In this document: piece after piece, positions 62,021 to 64,000 of the stretch
How the letters are laid out: each line of letters starts with the position of its first letter
Numbering within the stretch: position 1 is the stretch's first letter
Assembly (NCBI GenBank): GCA_002842345.1
Contig: PHCU01000002.1
Span: forward strand, 1 to 64,000
Direction of reading: 5' to 3'
Source: Betaproteobacteria bacterium HGW-Betaproteobacteria-12
GTDB taxonomy: Bacteria > Pseudomonadota > Gammaproteobacteria > Burkholderiales > Rhodocyclaceae
Length of the DNA: 64,000 bases
The notes under the pieces: generated by a model
What the model was told of the DNA's origin: nothing
What the model saw: only the letters and a program-made list of their open reading frames with translations
Database searches by the model: none
Program-made: the position numbers and the translations under genes

Positions 62021-63712
62021 ATGAAGATCGCCTTCCGTCCCAAGCTGCTGGATTGCCTGCCCGGCTACAACAAGGAGCAGTTCGGCAAGGATCTGGCCGC
62101 CGGGATCACCGTCGGCGTGCTAGCCCTGCCGCTGGCCATGGCCTTCGCCATCGCCTCCGGCCTGTCGCCGACGGCCGGCATCTGGACGGCCATCGTCGCC
62201 GGCTTGATCATCGCTGCACTGGGCGGTTCGCGGGTGCAGATCGGCGGCCCGACCGGCGCCTTCATCCCGATCATCTACGGCATCGTTGCCGTGCATGGCG
62301 TCAGCAACCTGCTCGGCGCCACCATGCTGGCCGGCGCCATGCTGCTGGCCATGGGCCTGGCACGTCTGGGCCAGCTGATCCGCTTCATCCCGGTGACCGT
62401 CGTCATCGGCTTCACCAACGGCATCGCCGTGGTCATCTTCCTCGCCCAGATCAAGGATTTCTTCGGTCTGCAGATCGACAACCTGCCGGCCGAGTTCTTC
62501 GCCCGCATCAAGGTGCTCGCCGCCCATGCCCACAGCGTCGACCTGCCGACGCTGGGCCTGTCGCTGGCGTGCTTTCTCTTCCTGCTCTCCTACAACCGCC
62601 TGGCGCAAAAGCTGAAGCTGCTGCAGCGGGCGCCGGGGCCGCTCGCCGTGCTGCTGCTCGGCACCGTCGCCGCCTTCGTCCTCGATCTGCCGGTCGAGAC
62701 CATCGGAAGCCGCTTCAACGGCATTCCGCAGGAACTGCCGGCCTTCGGTCTGCCCGACCTGTCAATCCACGATTTCGGCAAACTGATCTCGCCGGCCATC
62801 ACCATCGCCCTACTCGGCGCCATCGAGTCGCTGCTCTCGGCGCGCGTCGCCGACAGTCAGATCGACGACCGCCACGACCCCAACCAGGAGCTGATCGCCC
62901 AGGGCCTGGCCAACATGGTGGCCCCGCTGTTCGGCGGCTTCGCCGCCACCGGCGCCATCGCCCGCACCTCGACCAACGTCAAGTCCGGCGGGCGCACGCC
63001 GATCGCCGGCATGGTGCACGCCGTGGTGCTGCTCGGCATCGTGCTGATCGCCGCGCCGCTGGCCGCCTACGTGCCGCTGGCGACGCTGTCGGCGATCGTC
63101 ATGGTGGTCGCCATCAACATGGGTGAATGGCACCACTTCCGCGAACTGCGCCGCTTCTCCTACAACTACCGGATCATCCTGCTGGCCACCTTCTTGGTCA
63201 CCGTGCTGTTCGACCTGACCGTCGCCGTCGAGTTGGGCATGGTGCTGGCCAGCCTGTTCTTCATCTACCGGATGTCCGAGCTGACCCGCGTCGAACGCCG
63301 GCACCTCCGCGAGGAAGCGACCGAGCCGCAATTCCTCTATCCGGACGGGACGATGCGCGTCGCCGCCTGGCAACTGTTCGGCTCGCTGTTCTTCGGCGCG
63401 GTGAACAAGCTCGAAGTCCTGCTCGACCCGGCCGCCGGCCATCCGGAAGTGGTCATACTCGACATGACGCAGCTGATCCAGCTCGACACCACCGGCCTCG
63501 AAGGCCTCGACAACCTGCTCGACAAGCTAAAGAAACGCGGCTGCATGCTGCTCGTCTGCGGCCTCAATTCACAGCCCGGTTCGCTGCTCTACCGCTCCGG
63601 CTTCATCGACCACCTGGGCGACGAGAATGTCTGCACCGACCTCTCCGCCGCCCTGGCCCGCGCCTACATCCTGCTGCCCAACCTGATGGGCGGCGGCGAA
63701 GAAGATTACTGA
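62021..63712 (+). CDS. SulP-family anion transporter with STAS domain
   Basis: A 563-residue membrane protein. The N-terminal transport domain (about 1-420) has LAAGITVGVLALPLAMAFAIASG, IGGPTGAFIPIIYGI and GFAATGAIARTSTNVKSGGRTP, which are SulP signatures. A C-terminal STAS domain (about 440-545: VVILDMTQLIQLDTTGLEGLDNLL) follows. It may import sulfate, bicarbonate or a dicarboxylate; the substrate cannot be read from sequence. No carbonic anhydrase gene is adjacent. Divergent from the RHH regulator; a phnA-like gene follows after 12 bp. Confidence 0.92.
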   Translation: MKIAFRPKLLDCLPGYNKEQFGKDLAAGITVGVLALPLAMAFAIASGLSPTAGIWTAIVAGLIIAALGGSRVQIGGPTGAFIPIIYGIVAVHGVSNLLGATMLAGAMLLAMGLARLGQLIRFIPVTVVIGFTNGIAVVIFLAQIKDFFGLQIDNLPAEFFARIKVLAAHAHSVDLPTLGLSLACFLFLLSYNRLAQKLKLLQRAPGPLAVLLLGTVAAFVLDLPVETIGSRFNGIPQELPAFGLPDLSIHDFGKLISPAITIALLGAIESLLSARVADSQIDDRHDPNQELIAQGLANMVAPLFGGFAATGAIARTSTNVKSGGRTPIAGMVHAVVLLGIVLIAAPLAAYVPLATLSAIVMVVAINMGEWHHFRELRRFSYNYRIILLATFLVTVLFDLTVAVELGMVLASLFFIYRMSELTRVERRHLREEATEPQFLYPDGTMRVAAWQLFGSLFFGAVNKLEVLLDPAAGHPEVVILDMTQLIQLDTTGLEGLDNLLDKLKKRGCMLLVCGLNSQPGSLLYRSGFIDHLGDENVCTDLSAALARAYILLPNLMGGGEEDY

Positions 63713-63724
63713 CAAGGAAACCCC

Positions 63725-64000
63725 ATGAGTTCATTACCCCCCTGCCCGCAGTGCCAGTCCGCCTTCACCTACGAGGACGGCGCCCTGTACGTCTGCCCCG
63801 AATGCGCCCACGAGTGGAGCGCCGCGGCCGTCGCCGACAGCGCCGAGCAGGCCCGCGTCTGGAAGGATGCCAACGGCAACGTGCTGCAGGACGGCGATAG
63901 CGTGACGGTTATCAAGGACCTGAAGATCAAGGGCTCGTCGTCGGTGGTCAAGGTCGGCACCAAGGTCAAGAATATCCGCCTGATCGAAGGCGACCACGAC
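63725..64000 (+). CDS. PhnA/YjdM-like zinc-ribbon protein, 3' end outside window
   Basis: 92 codons are visible and no stop is reached. N-terminal zinc ribbon with CPQCQ and CPECAHEW, then the PhnA domain ([41 protein letters not shown]). Despite the historical name it is not a proven phosphonate enzyme. ATG at 63725 with AAGGA upstream; it is probably co-transcribed with the SulP gene. Only the last residues seem to be missing. Confidence 0.93.
   Translation, partial: MSSLPPCPQCQSAFTYEDGALYVCPECAHEWSAAAVADSAEQARVWKDANGNVLQDGDSVTVIKDLKIKGSSSVVKVGTKVKNIRLIEGDHD

Overview
This 64 kb window is chromosomal DNA of a GC-rich betaproteobacterium, most likely of the order Rhodocyclales (Dechloromonas/Azonexus-like). 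I infer this from the mla - ABC transporter - bolA-like - murA - hisG - hisD gene order, a PEP-CTERM protein with a PrsT-like TPR protein, two phasins, short-form HisG and TakP-like TRAP binding proteins. No database search was run. I saw no rRNA, tRNA, CRISPR array or insertion sequence. Most of the window is core metabolism with some unusual accessory inserts.

Layout. Bases 1-9.8 kb hold a partial hisC (+), a PEP-CTERM exoprotein and prsT, two half-size chromate transporters, hisD, hisG, a cold-shock gene and murA (all -). Bases 9.8-15.2 kb hold a compact minus-strand lipid-transport operon: mlaF-E-D-A-C-B, an export-type ABC transporter and ibaG, running into murA. Bases 15.3-32.1 kb hold an MSHA-type pilus cluster: a sigma-54 response regulator, mshM-L-N-E-G-I-J-K, two pseudopilins and an adenylate cyclase. 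An opposing histidine kinase follows, and then a prepilin behind a near-consensus sigma-54 promoter. Bases 32.1-36.4 kb hold a Kef-type antiporter and kdsD-lptC-lptA, with only a 22-codon remnant where kdsC should be. Bases 36.4-40.4 kb hold two phasins and two tandem orphan TRAP binding proteins.

Bases 40.7-50.4 kb hold a CBS/DUF294 protein with an exonuclease, pmbA, darP, mog, a PilZ-motif protein, and thyA-pgi-folA. Bases 50.4-53.8 kb hold a FecR / TPR-beta-barrel / FecR trio of unknown function. Bases 53.8-60.9 kb hold a basic amino acid decarboxylase, dcd, apbC, an OmpR-type regulator and metG. Bases 60.9-64 kb hold a non-coding stretch with DnaA-box-like sites, a small membrane protein, a ribbon-helix-helix regulator divergent from a SulP transporter, and a partial phnA-like gene.

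The most interesting features are: (i) the pilus cluster, where a PrsR-like regulator, a PrsK-like kinase, a c-di-GMP-type MshE N-terminus, an adenylate cyclase and a sigma-54 pilin promoter lie together; (ii) the apparent in-frame deletion of kdsC; (iii) the FecR/barrel/FecR trio; and (iv) the duplicated TRAP binding proteins with duplicated leaders.
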